Source of the DNA: Phytoseiulus persimilis
Lineage: Eukaryota > Arthropoda > Arachnida > Mesostigmata > Phytoseiidae
Assembly (NCBI GenBank): GCA_037576195.1
Contig: CM075103.1
Location: 37,957,250-38,021,249, forward strand
Direction of reading: 5' to 3'
Length of the DNA stretch: 64,000 nucleotides
Notes under the pieces: model-generated
Seen by the model: the letters and a program-made list of their open reading frames with translations, nothing else
What the model was told of the DNA's origin: nothing
The model's database searches: none
In this document: positions 26,455 through 35,900 of the stretch, piece after piece
Layout: the number at the start of each line of letters is the position of its first letter
How positions within the stretch are numbered: the stretch's first letter is position 1
Position numbers and translations under genes: made by a program

Positions 26455-26544
26455 CCAGTTACCCGAATCCCAGTTACCTGAATCCCAGTTACCTGAATCC
26501 CAGTTACCTGAATCCCAGTCACCCGACTCCCAGTTACCCGAATC
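26455..26544 (+). repeat. 15-bp minisatellite, six units, in the left inverted terminus of copy 1
   Basis: Six consecutive 15-bp units start at 26455, 26470, 26485, 26500, 26515 and 26530, consensus CCAGTTACCYGAATC, with a decayed seventh at 26545-26554. Units two to four are identical; the fifth has three substitutions. Because 15 is a multiple of three, all three frames read as pentapeptide repeats (QLPES in one, SYLNP in another). The protein-like look is therefore a by-product of the period and not evidence of a gene. Confidence 0.95.
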
Positions 26545-26745
26545 CAAATTACCCTCTCTCACCGCTAAATCCTCATGCGCTGAACTCCATGTCCGATTCG
26601 CGCGCCGACAGAACTTCGGAAGTTCAAGTCAGCCAATACTGCCTCTCCCTCAAGGATGACGTTACCCAAGAGTTCCAGTCTCCTATCCCGATTGAAGTTC
26701 ACGATATTTCTGGTAGGTCTCCGTGGAGACGTCCTTCACAAAGAG

Positions 26746-26780
26746 CCTAACCTAACCTGACCTAACCCAACCTAACCTGA
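26746..26780 (+). repeat. CCTAA/CCTGA pentamer tract (telomere-like)
   Basis: Seven consecutive pentamers: four perfect CCTAA, two CCTGA and one CCCAA. CCTAA is the complement of the arthropod telomere repeat TTAGG. The tract lies inside foldback copy 1 and is absent from the matching part of copy 2. It could be a slippage product or a healed break; at 35 bp it is too short to say. Confidence 0.7.
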
Positions 26781-26932
26781 CCCAGAACTGTACTTCACTG
26801 CACGAACACGACTTTGAATAATCTCTTTGGATATCTCTTTCAGTCAGTTCCTATGCTTCTCCTAGGGATCCCTCGTGACTCTAGACCTAGACTCTAGAGC
26901 GTGAGGATTTGGCGGTGAGAGAGGGTAATTTG

Positions 26933-27007
26933 GAGTCGGGTAACTGGGATTCGGGTAACTGGGATTCAGGTAACTGGGATTCAGGTAAGTGGGATTCGGG
27001 TAACTGG
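26933..27007 (-). repeat. 15-bp minisatellite, five units, in the right inverted terminus of copy 1
   Basis: Five units of the complementary 15-mer (GATTCRGGTAACTGG) start at 26933, 26948, 26963, 26978 and 26993, with a decayed unit at 26923-26932. They are inverted relative to the array at 26455-26544. The copy number differs by one between the termini and each array has private substitutions. Confidence 0.95.
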
Positions 27008-27015
27008 GATAGGAC

Positions 27016-27024
27016 GGCCACGCC
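27016..27024. repeat. Target-site duplication, right, foldback copy 1
   Basis: This is the exact second copy of GGCCACGCC, at the outer edge of the right terminal inverted repeat. Confidence 0.75.
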
Positions 27025-28683
27025 TGGGGCCTTGAGGCCGCTTGCTGCCATCCGATCCGGTGGAAGTCGAGAGAAAACGATCCCGGGCCGCTTTGTCAAG
27101 ATTCGACGCCGAATCGCCGCTGGTTTGCCGTTCGGCATCTGAATAAGGTGTGTCCCGTCCCACAGATGGTCCAGAAGGGGGTCTCGATATCGCATTAACG
27201 TAATTTGTTTAACTTCTTCGGGAATCGAGTTGAGCTGTGCAGTCCCAGCTCGGGGCGACCGGGCTGTTTGATCACCCGATCTGTCGGTGAATCTATCGAC
27301 CGGTTGGTTTGCTCTTCCACAAAGCCAATAGAGGCATTTGATTCATCGAATCCACTCCAGGTGGGAGCGCAGAGATACCTGAGCATGCGAGGCAGAGGAG
27401 ACACCGGCTGCTTCGAGAACGGGGGACTTCGAACACCTGGAGAGCAGTCGCCAAAAGGAGTCAATTGCACAATCGATTGGAGTCCCAGCGCTGTTCGCGA
27501 TCCGAAGCCCGGACGGTCGGTTGGTTGTCGAACAGTCATTTTGTTCTCCTTTCCTTCCGTACCGAGCAGATCCCGCAATTCATCAGTGGAGAAAGTCCTC
27601 CGGGTGAGTCTTCGGCGAGCTCAGGTTCCCATCGCCTCAGTTTCGGGTGTCAATTCGTCTTGTCCTTCGCCCACACAGACGGTATTCGATACTTCAGGAG
27701 CATCGGGCGACGGTTGAGAACGATTCCTCCCGCGGCGTATTCGAATATTCAAGAGCGTGGTAGTCGAGATGGCGAAGAAACGGGAAGAAGTAACCTTGGC
27801 CGATTCGACGCGCCTCTAATTAATCCGAAGCACGTCGCCGTCGTCAGCCGACTCACGAGTAAAATGGGAAGTTTTTGAGTGGGCGAGCCCGCGGCCCCGA
27901 ACTTCTGTGTCGACTCCAATGAGCTGCCCATTCCAAGGTCTCCGACGCAATATCGCAGTTCGGTGAATTCGATGTTCGCTTCTTCTTGTCCAGGCGGAGA
28001 AACGTTTCCCTCCGGCTCAGGACCACATACACTGCCCGACAAAAGAAAAGTCGAGGTCGTAGATCCCGAATTTCTTAACCGCTTCCTCGGATTCGCCCTT
28101 GTTTTTCTGTTATTCCAATTTTTCGGATTTCCGTGTTTTTTTCATGTGGGATCCTTTATCTCTGCTCCGGAGAGAGCCAGACTCATGAAGCTTTGGGAGC
28201 ATGTAGACATATAACAGAACTATCCCTGGTCGACAATTTCGTGCGAATCGGAGCCACGGTCTCTGAGCTAGAAGAGATCGAATGTCATTTTGTGTCGCAG
28301 AACACCGAAAAGTTCCCTCTTCTTCAGCCGATGGAAAAAAACTATCGTTCCCACAACCAACTTCCGTTGACCTTTTCGATGGGGAATCCATTTTCGGACA
28401 TTTTGAGACAAAGTTGAGCGTGATCGGAAGATCCGTTCAGTTTTAATCTACAAAACACTTGGAACAACGACAACACTCCATTTCATCTGGAACTCAGAGG
28501 TCCACCGCTCCGAGTTTTAAGTGAGCTTTAAACCGGCACCACGTGTGGGAAAAGTGAGAAAATTCGATTCGCAGTCTGCAGAACTCTTAACATCGAGGTT
28601 GAAAGAATGTAATCTTTTGACGCCAGGTACTTTCAGCTATTGACTATGTTGAATACAATTCGTACAACATGTAAAGAACGGGT
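27025..28683. other. No recognised gene
   Basis: Open frames of 90-170 codons, mostly Arg/Ser-rich. A + frame at 28133-28417 (ending MGNPFSDILRQS) lies upstream of the LFxDSSK fragment but shows no part of that family that I can recognise. Confidence 0.3.
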
Positions 28684-28948
28684 TTGAGTTCAAATTCGAC
28701 TCCTCCGATGGCAGGCACCAAAGTGACGTTCTACCGCACACGGGAAGAACAGAACTTCTTCCGTACTCTGACGCGGAACCCGACTTGGTGTACTGCAAAT
28801 ATGTCGAAAATCTTCTTGAAGACATGGGTCTGCCACGATACGACGCCAGCGAGTGGTGGCTCTTTCTCGACAGTTCGAAGAGAAAAGAGAGAAAGAGTTC
28901 GAGTGTGAACAAAAAGAGGGGCTACCTCCTAACTGCACTTGTTTAACG
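28684..28948 (+). pseudogene. Frameshifted fragment of an arthropod-dispersed protein family (LFxDSSK box)
   Basis: The first frame, from ATG 28708, reads GTKVTFYRTREEQNFF. From 28764 the next frame reads SDAEPDLVYC, then a leucine-rich stretch, then EWWLFLDSSKRKE, and ends at TAA 28946-28948. From memory this order (VTFYR-RE, LVYC, then W-LFIDSSK) is the signature of a large uncharacterised family found in many copies in ticks, hemipterans and Hydra. Its function is unknown to me; a transposon origin is suspected. One base is missing around 28761-28764. The usual continuation after SSK is absent or decayed, so this is a fragment of about 85 codons. Residues encoded by GNN codons (V, A, D, E, G) are enriched after the shift, as in true coding sequence. 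Confidence 0.6.
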
Positions 28949-29370
28949 AGATGAGTTATGCGCTGTCGGCGTCGATAATTCCGGGAACAAATCAATCGGA
29001 ACCTTGACCTGTGTTCTCTAGGACAATAGCATGGTAGGGAAAACTTCGAGAGATCTGCAGACGCCAAGCTCTTTGGGTTGATATCAGGCTGTACCCACTG
29101 CTGTACGATGAATGGGCGATGGGTGAGCTCCTGTCAATTAAGACTTCTTTTGTATTTGGGTCTAGATTAGCGCATGAACCGCTCGACAAAGTGATTGATT
29201 CCGGCTCAAAGGGAAGAGTACAGAATGACGAACACTCCTCCAATCCTGGCCCGGAAGTCCGGGTCTTTGAGAATCCCTGACGAATAATCCTCGGCAGAGC
29301 GTTGAAGAAGTGGCGATTCGACTCTTGCGAGATTAAAGATTACGAGAAGATTCGACAGCGTCTGAGTCCT

Positions 29371-29962
29371 TTAGCTCGATTTGGAGTTGAACGCCACTGC
29401 TTCATCCGTTTCGATCAATGCTTGCAGCTCCTCCAAAAGCACAATCGTAGAGTTCACGATTTCCTCAGAGTTAACCTCATACCCCACAGAAATTTCCCAT
29501 CCACCCCGAGCCGCCACGATCGCACTGCACCGAGCAACCTCGGTAAAGCGCTGCTTAAACGGCTCGAGTGTCCCCGTGTACTGGAGTATTTTGGCGAAAA
29601 ACTCTTGGTTGTCCTTCGCCTCAGGTTTTGTGGATCCACTCGTGGCACACTCGGATTTCGGACTAAAGAAAGCTGTATTCGAAGTTCAGGTCTGCGAATT
29701 CTCCGCGGAAGGCACTTGAAGCGTAAAGCGGCAGACCTGCGCCAGCCTCGTACTCTTCTAGGCCCCGTCCGTCAGGGTCGGCAAATGCGCCCACCGCGTC
29801 GAATTCCGAAGTTGGAATGTCGCCGAGTGCTACAGCCGAGAAGAAATCTTCGTAGAACTTCGGTCCCCGCGACATCGCCTCAGTAGGGGTCCAACAAAAA
29901 GTTCCGTTGACGAAATTACCGCCGCAGGGCGCAGTGGGGTTCGAAGTTCTGCCACTTCCAGT
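29371..29962 (-). pseudogene. Unidentified two-frame coding remnant, about 195 codons
   Basis: Minus-strand reading. The first frame is open from 29962 to TAG 29663-29665 (99 codons; an ATG ends at 29875). The second is open from 29685 to TAA 29371-29373 (105 codons). They overlap at 29663-29685 beside a TTTCTTT run, so a single 1-base slip joins them. In the 70 codons from the ATG, 33 begin with G, against about a quarter expected; in the second part 37 of 97 do. This is strong coding periodicity. The protein would be acidic and rich in Phe, Ala and Glu, with short motifs such as FYEDFFSAV and GWEISVGYEV. I recognise no family. An endogenous viral fragment, a transposon protein or a host pseudogene are all possible. 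It lies tail-to-tail with the fragment at 28684-28948. Confidence 0.5.
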
Positions 29963-32900
29963 TCAAACATAGGTGATTTTGATCACGAGAGATTCCCATA
30001 AATACAGGCGAACCGCGTTGTGTACGTCAACGATATCTGAACCTGAGGTACTTCACCTGCGCGCTCGCGCGGCTCCGATTTCATTCCGGAAACAGGGATC
30101 ATCTATTCGGAATCTCGGTGCCTCTCGAATTTCAGGAAGTAAAGTTCTAAGTGTGACCGTGCGACTTCTCCATACTGATAATTCATCGGAGCCCCATGCG
30201 TCGGATTCCGCATCGTATCATTGATGCGTTCACGCACATATGCGTCTGATGGGAAGCTTTCTACCAACTCGGGAACCTGAGATCATCTCAGCGACAATAT
30301 TCGTACTCGTTCTTGAAGCTTCAGGCTGATAACCAGAATCGTTTCGACACGATTCCAACACCAGCACCCAGCAGCCCTGGAAAGGCGTGTATTGTGGAAT
30401 TTCCATGGGCTTCAAGAGCACGAAACCGCGTCGAACCTCGGTCTCGAGCGGGCGACCGCCTCGTACGACGGCCTGTCGTGCCAACCGCTGCTAGCTTCCG
30501 AGGCTCCGAAAATTGTTCGGGCCGGAGAGTGATTTGTTTTGCTGATTGTATTCAGTGCAAAACTCCCTTCCAGGAGACGCGACGATGATACAACCCTTAG
30601 TGGTGGTTTATGAGGGAGTGTTCGGAAGGTCACCCAGACAGACGATATGGAGGGGCGTGCTGATACCGTGTTCGGAGAAATCCGCAGCACGACGAATTTC
30701 TCTCGGCTCTGGGCACGCGATCACGATGGTCACATGCCCTTTAGTTCTCCGGGTCTCAGAATTTCCCTACTTCGCTTCTGAAACTGAAAAAGTTCGGAGA
30801 GAATCTGGGTTTCTAAAACTTGGCGTAGCCCTGTTGGCTGCTGCTCTCTCGGGGTCCCTAGTTCCAAAACCTCCTGGAGAGAGCATCTGGGATTGCTTCC
30901 GAAGTACCAAGTTGAACTCGACAATATCACCGGAACAGCGCCAGATTCCGTTCTTCCCCCTCAGCAGAGGGGTCAGCAAGAGGCTGAGATGGGAGTGCGT
31001 CGGGATACGGGTCTTGTTCCGAGCTCCAGCGTTTTATCATGAGGGACGTGAATATTTCGCGGCTCCCTGGAATCATCAGACCAATTACTAGTTTGAACCA
31101 GTCCCTTCAAGTGAGAATGTCGAATCATTGCGACATTACCGCGAGATATTCACGCTCTCGTTGAGCATCTCCCTCAGCCTGTGAGTCGTTCCTCCTTTTT
31201 TTCACGATGTTCGAGCTGATGTCCCCACGGAGAGCTTGGGAAGTCAGGAATACGTGGCATTGTTTTTCCGAACTCGGCAATCAGTGCGATGGTGCTAATA
31301 CGCCTGTCCTTGGCCCGTTTTCGTTCGCCTTGAGGCGAGCTACGACGTCGAGTGCGACGAAAAAACTCGGGAGTCAGGAATATGGCACTTCGCGAACAAT
31401 GTTTCGAGCGCGGGATGAGATATTAACTCGCCATTGTTATACCCAAATTCTTCTCAGGAGTGCAGAGCTCCGAGGAAACTTCGGTATGGGCTCGAAAAAT
31501 CTTTTTTTTTCTTCGGGCTGTGCGCAGTTCTTCTCGAACCCAGCAAAGCAGGAAATCCGGCGACATAATCCCGGTTTCCTCATCCACTCCACCGTTCCGA
31601 GAGTATCGCGGCGACACGAGTTGAAAAGAAGTCGGAACCGACTCCAGAGACAATGCGGACTCTGAAGAAATCAGGCTTCTCCAGGCAGTGAATTAAAAAG
31701 TCCAAACTCATCTCGGGCGGCTCAGCTCCCACGGAACACCGGATGAGAGCAAATCATGGAAGCCGACGGAAACGAAGGTTGTCGAGAGCTGCCTCTCAAA
31801 GAGTTGCCTCATCCCCATAGGTCAACTGGACGGTTCAATCATTAGGGCTCTCCGAATCTCAAGCAGAGGTTGACCCAACTCCGAGTTGGAACCGCAACGC
31901 TGAGATAAATCCAGGCCGAGTCGAGATTCGGACCTTTAGGTCCACGCAGGTGCTCCTTGTATGAACTCCATGGGCCCTGTAGCAACGCTCGTGCCGGCGC
32001 CCTGTTGACACAACGACTCATTTTCCAAGAGGCAGGCAATTTCTTGAGTCTCTCATTCGCAATTCTCTAGTGATGTTGTTTCGCTCCCGGTCGGCACGGG
32101 CGTATGAAGTCTGACTGTGAGCCCTTCCATTTCTCGATGCTGGAAGCCTCATACCGCGCAGTCATGATACCAGAGACGGAGCTCAGGAACTGCAGAAGTA
32201 CACGACCTAACGACAGAAAGTCTAGTCGCACCGCAAGCCTCAAGAACTCTGGGTGGACCGGCCCCTGACGGGGACGGTCGGGCTACTGCTACGAAAAGCC
32301 ACAGGGCGCAGAACAGCGGGGGAATTTTTCCTCCCGATTCAGTCGCTGGCTATCCAGAGGAAAAATGCCCCCTCTGTGACGGCGCCGCAAAACCGCTCGT
32401 GATTCATGCATTCGTCGATAACGACAAATGATAGAGAGACGCTAATCGTGACACTGGGGGAGGAAAAAGAGTGGACCCGTCATATTTCCTTTCTCTCATG
32501 GAGTCGGACGGATGCCCAGGGTCCCGCACTCCTTCCCACGAGCAAGTCTTCGACGGCGGATCGAACGATACTTATTGATACCGTTCTCATTGACTCGCTC
32601 TTCACTCGCCTCCCGAGGCGTCCAGGTCGTTGAGCTCCGGGTCGCGACCCGCTGATAGTTCAACAGTGACGAATATCAACATCAACGGCAACGATCGCAG
32701 ACACTACAGCGCGAGAAAGACTGACATCGATATGCGGCTTCGTCCTGCACCGACATTCACGGAATCAACCGCTCCTTCAAATTGCTGCGACATTCCCCTG
32801 CCGAAGCTTTTCCATAACAGCAGAAGTTCTTACATAATCAGCCTTCCATGAGCCTGGATCACTCGTTTCGCAAGCGACCTTATGGGCGAGTATTTTCAGA

Positions 32901-34293
32901 AACCACCGCGGCGAAGAATGTGCTCGTCTGAGCCCGGCCCCGATTTGTCAGACCTGTATCGGGAGAGGCATTGCGCGGATGTTCTACGGTCTCCCCGCGG
33001 CTCTCGTGCTGGGGGTTATGAGCGGATAGACGCGTTAATATATGAGCACTTAGGGAGCTCGATCCGTTGACCTCTGCACCGCTTTGAGAACAGAAAAATA
33101 CCCGGAATCGGTTCAATCGAATTGGGTTGCCAGCTCGGAACGCTGAAAGGCAGACGAGCAATCCCACAAGAACATCTGGAAGCATCTCGAATTCGATTCA
33201 ATATTTATCCTTTCACAGTGCATCAAATCGCCCACCGCGGCGGAGACGCCCGGAATGTGGGTTCAATCGATAGCAGGACGCCATTTCGGTGTATTGAGAG
33301 GACTTTCTAGTGGGATTTCCCGATATCTCGGGGAATTTCCCGTAACAGATGAGGCCATCCAAATCGATGCTATTCTGCACGATGACAAGCTTGCCATTCG
33401 TGGGAAGAAATCAAGTTGGCGCAGTGGTTCTGTCGTTGTCATCATCAACCTTTAGGGAGATTTTTGCCGGTCAGGTCACTGCCAAACGATGGATCTGGAG
33501 CGATCGGAACGGCTTGGAATATTCTCCAGACAATGCTCTGGGCTCCCCACAAGACTGATCGCAAACGGATGAGATGGAGTGCAGAAAAAACATCTGATTT
33601 TTTTTCTTCAATCCAGACCACCTTTCCATTCTCCCATGTGGAGGGCTTAGTGTTCAAGGGTTTTCGCCTAAAAAGGGGGGCCTGGCTGACAATCTCAACT
33701 CACTCTAGATGTCAGCAGAGTGGAAAATATTGGCGGCGCTCCTATACTTTCGTTTCCCGTAATGAACGAAATACGGTTCCGATATAAAAGGCATCAAAGC
33801 TCCTCCTGATTGCTAGGTCTGAGAGATGATAAGAATGGTTCAATTACGAGTCAGAAACGATTTCTGAGCTATGGTAGAGATCATCTGAGCCTTCCGCCTC
33901 TGGTTTGGAGCGCTTTCTCATCCTCCCAACTCCCTCGAAGCTTTCGGGTTTTCCACCTATGCGGACTTCGTCGCGACGCTCAAGCTCTTCAGAACACCTC
34001 TGTCCCGTTCCGAATCACTACTCTAGCACTATAGGGAACGCGGCCGTACGGCCTGCGTTGAACCCACACGGGGCGATACTGGCTGCCGTTGCCATTAGCT
34101 GTTTCCCACAGGGGCGTGATACGGGGGCAAGACGTCGAATCCCTGTGAGAAAAGACTCGCTGTTGTTCCGTGTTTACGGAGTGGTCGAATCAGGTCGGAA
34201 TTATTTTCATTCCGCCATTTTTCTTCTGACTGGTATCCAGAGCCCATTGAGCAGATATCGTTTTTTTGCCGGATGTAGTTCATTCATCCGGCC
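29963..34293. other. No recognised gene apart from the open frame at 30585
   Basis: AGTCAGGAATA is repeated at about 31243 and 31373. TATAAAAG at 33783-33790 is a core-promoter match without a clear transcript. Frames on both strands are of chance-like composition. Confidence 0.3.
30585..31091 (+). CDS. Hypothetical open frame, 168 codons
   Basis: ATG 30585 to TAG 31089-31091; the frame is open from about 30546. About 30% of residues are G-codon residues (V, A, D, E, G), slightly above chance. It contains a hydrophobic stretch LGVALLAAALSGSLV near residue 85 that could span a membrane. No family is recognised. Could be an exon or a chance frame. Confidence 0.2.
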   Translation: MIQPLVVVYEGVFGRSPRQTIWRGVLIPCSEKSAARRISLGSGHAITMVTCPLVLRVSEFPYFASETEKVRRESGFLKLGVALLAAALSGSLVPKPPGESIWDCFRSTKLNSTISPEQRQIPFFPLSRGVSKRLRWECVGIRVLFRAPAFYHEGREYFAAPWNHQTNY

Positions 34294-35411
34294 AAAGGGT
34301 CTGGGCGGTTTTTGTCCATGGTCAAAGGATTTCGCTGAAAATTACACTGAGGCACCCCGACGTCGAGTGGGGCCACAACAGCAAGTTTCAACTTCCGGCA
34401 ATCTTCCATTCGCTAGAAACAATGAAGTTAAGTCTTGAAAAAAAAAACTCGAAATCGTCATATCTCGAGATTCACGGGGGCTACAGCGCCCATCGACAAC
34501 TTTTTGGAATGCTCTCGCCAAGGGCCATCTTTCGACGATTTAAGCGTGCTCGATCGCTTCTATGATTTTGGTACTCGGAGTGCCACTTCCCGGCGAGTGG
34601 CCACTCTGGTAAGTACCTTAAAATATAGTCCTAGGACCCTCCTACGTGCTGGGGAAATATCAGCGAGATCGAAGTGTTCCTTCCCTATTCATTTGATAAA
34701 AGTAGTATGTCGATCAGACCAGGGTTTTGCTCTGTCGCCTCGAAGCGTCACCGAAGCTGCCTGGAACTCGCTGTACAACGCTGTTTCGAAGTAAGGGACC
34801 TCGGCGCGCCTCGGAAACAACAAGAGAATACACTGTTTCTTGCGAAGAAAATACTTCCCATGAGCGATAGGCGTTATGGTCAGGTCGTCCTTAGAATCAC
34901 TCCCATAGACCCTCAGAAGTATGGTCAGATCGACCTAGGAGCTCATATGAAGTATTTTCTACGCAAGAAAAGGGAAAAAGAAAACCCTGGTCTGATCGAC
35001 ATACTACTTTTATCAAATGAATAGGGAAGGAACACTTCGATCTCGCTGATATTTCCCCAGCACGTAGGAGGGTCCTAGGACTATATTTTAAGGTACTTAA
35101 CAGAGTGGCCACTCGCCGGGAAGTGGCACTTCGAGTACCAAAATAATAGAAGCGATCGAGCTAGCTTAAATCCTATAACGTCAAAAGATGGCCCTTGGCG
35201 AGAGCATTCGAAAAAGTTGTCGATGGGCGCTGTAGCCCCCGTGGTTCTCGAGATATTACGATTTTTTCAAGACTTAACTTCATTGTTTCTAGCGAACGGA
35301 AGATCGCCCGAGGTTGAAACTTGCTGTGGTAGCTCCACTCCACGTCGGGGTGCCTCAGTGTAATTCTCAGCGAAATCCGTTGACCATGGACAAAAACCGC
35401 CCAGACCCTTT
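34294..35411. repeat. Long imperfect palindrome (about 430-bp arms)
   Basis: The left arm 34294-34728 is the reverse complement of the right arm 34981-35411, separated by 252 bp. The innermost 119 bp of each arm (34610-34728 and 34981-35099) match without a mismatch. The outer 310 bp carry roughly 20 substitutions and two indels. Inside the spacer, 34836-34865 and 34941-34970 form a second 30-bp inverted repeat with three mismatches. The structure therefore continues to a 75-bp loop if one allows a 97-bp excess on the left side. It could be an inverted-repeat (MITE-like) element or an inverted duplication of part of a longer repeat. No transposase or flanking duplication was found. Confidence 0.9.
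34836..34970. repeat. Nested 30-bp inverted repeat in the palindrome spacer
   Basis: The left limb 34836-34865 begins TTTCTTGCG and ends ATGAGC. The right limb 34941-34970 is its reverse complement with three mismatches. A direct repeat, TATGGTCAG(A/G)TCG, also occurs twice between the limbs (near 34876 and 34920). Confidence 0.75.
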
Positions 35412-35900
35412 CGAAGCCAACCAATTCCGTGTATCGTTCCTCGTGCCATTTTAATCCCAAGTAGACAGAAATTCGATTTGCCCCCCCCCCCCCCCCGTCA
35501 AATTCAGAGGGCTCGGCAATTTTGCACAAGCGGCGCAGCTGAGCTCGCTCGGTGTGACGTGAAGCGTGTCCACCCGATTGAAGAGCTCGATGTTACCCCA
35601 TCCCGCCGCAATCTGGGGAGGACCAACGAGCCAAAACATGAAAATTTCGCCACAAGGGATGTCGCCGTGACAGGAACCGCGGAGCCCCTGAAAATTGACC
35701 AAAGAGAGCTGGGTATTTTTCCGAAAACCGGTTTCTGGTCACGAATCGCATGCTGGAGTCCCGTATATTTTTCCCATTCAACCGATTGGACGTTTTCTGG
35801 TCAGTTTTTCATTCAGTCAAAACTCGACTCCCTAACCGACAGTCAGTTTCCGGCGGATACACCAGAAACCAGCGATTTTCCAAGGTGGCTTTCTCATGTT
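35412..35900 (-). repeat. Probable continuation of an interspersed repeat beside the palindrome
   Basis: The right arm of the palindrome runs into this stretch without a visible boundary. On the minus strand an open frame begins here and enters the arm (35529 to 35173, 118 codons), crossing the poly-C run as poly-glycine. Motifs such as TTTTCTGGTCA recur (near 35735 and 35794). I take it as the parent repeat from which the palindrome arms derive; only one copy is present here, so this is inference. No domain is recognised. Confidence 0.35.
35481..35496 (+). repeat. Homopolymer C16
   Basis: Sixteen consecutive C residues lie 70 bp outside the palindrome. G-quadruplex or i-motif formation is possible. 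The exact length may be a sequencing or assembly estimate. Confidence 0.95.

Larger units (their letters stand above)
26446..27015. mobile_element. Foldback-type DNA transposon, copy 1 (570 bp, non-autonomous)
   Basis: The element is bounded by the 9-bp direct repeat GGCCACGCC at 26437-26445 and 27016-27024. Its ends are inverted repeats: 26446-26580 and 26899-27015 are reverse complements over more than 110 bp. They differ mainly in the number of 15-bp units (six left, five right). The middle (26581-26898) is unique to the family, with a CCTAA-like tract at 26746-26780. Long inverted termini made of subrepeats plus a 9-bp duplication are the hallmarks of Foldback elements, which belong with Mutator-like transposons. 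An 8-bp duplication would also fit hAT or P. No transposase is recognisable, so movement would need a partner element. A second copy lies at 41343-41983. Confidence 0.8.

Noticed and set aside
26446..26640. Pentapeptide-repeat protein (QLPES or SYLNP units)
   Set aside because: The 15-bp unit keeps every frame in phase, so the repeat reads as peptide on both strands. It is explained by the minisatellite in the transposon terminus.
29302..29886. 194-codon + strand frame
   Set aside because: Arg- and Leu-rich, and lies exactly opposite the coding-biased minus-strand remnant; a shadow.
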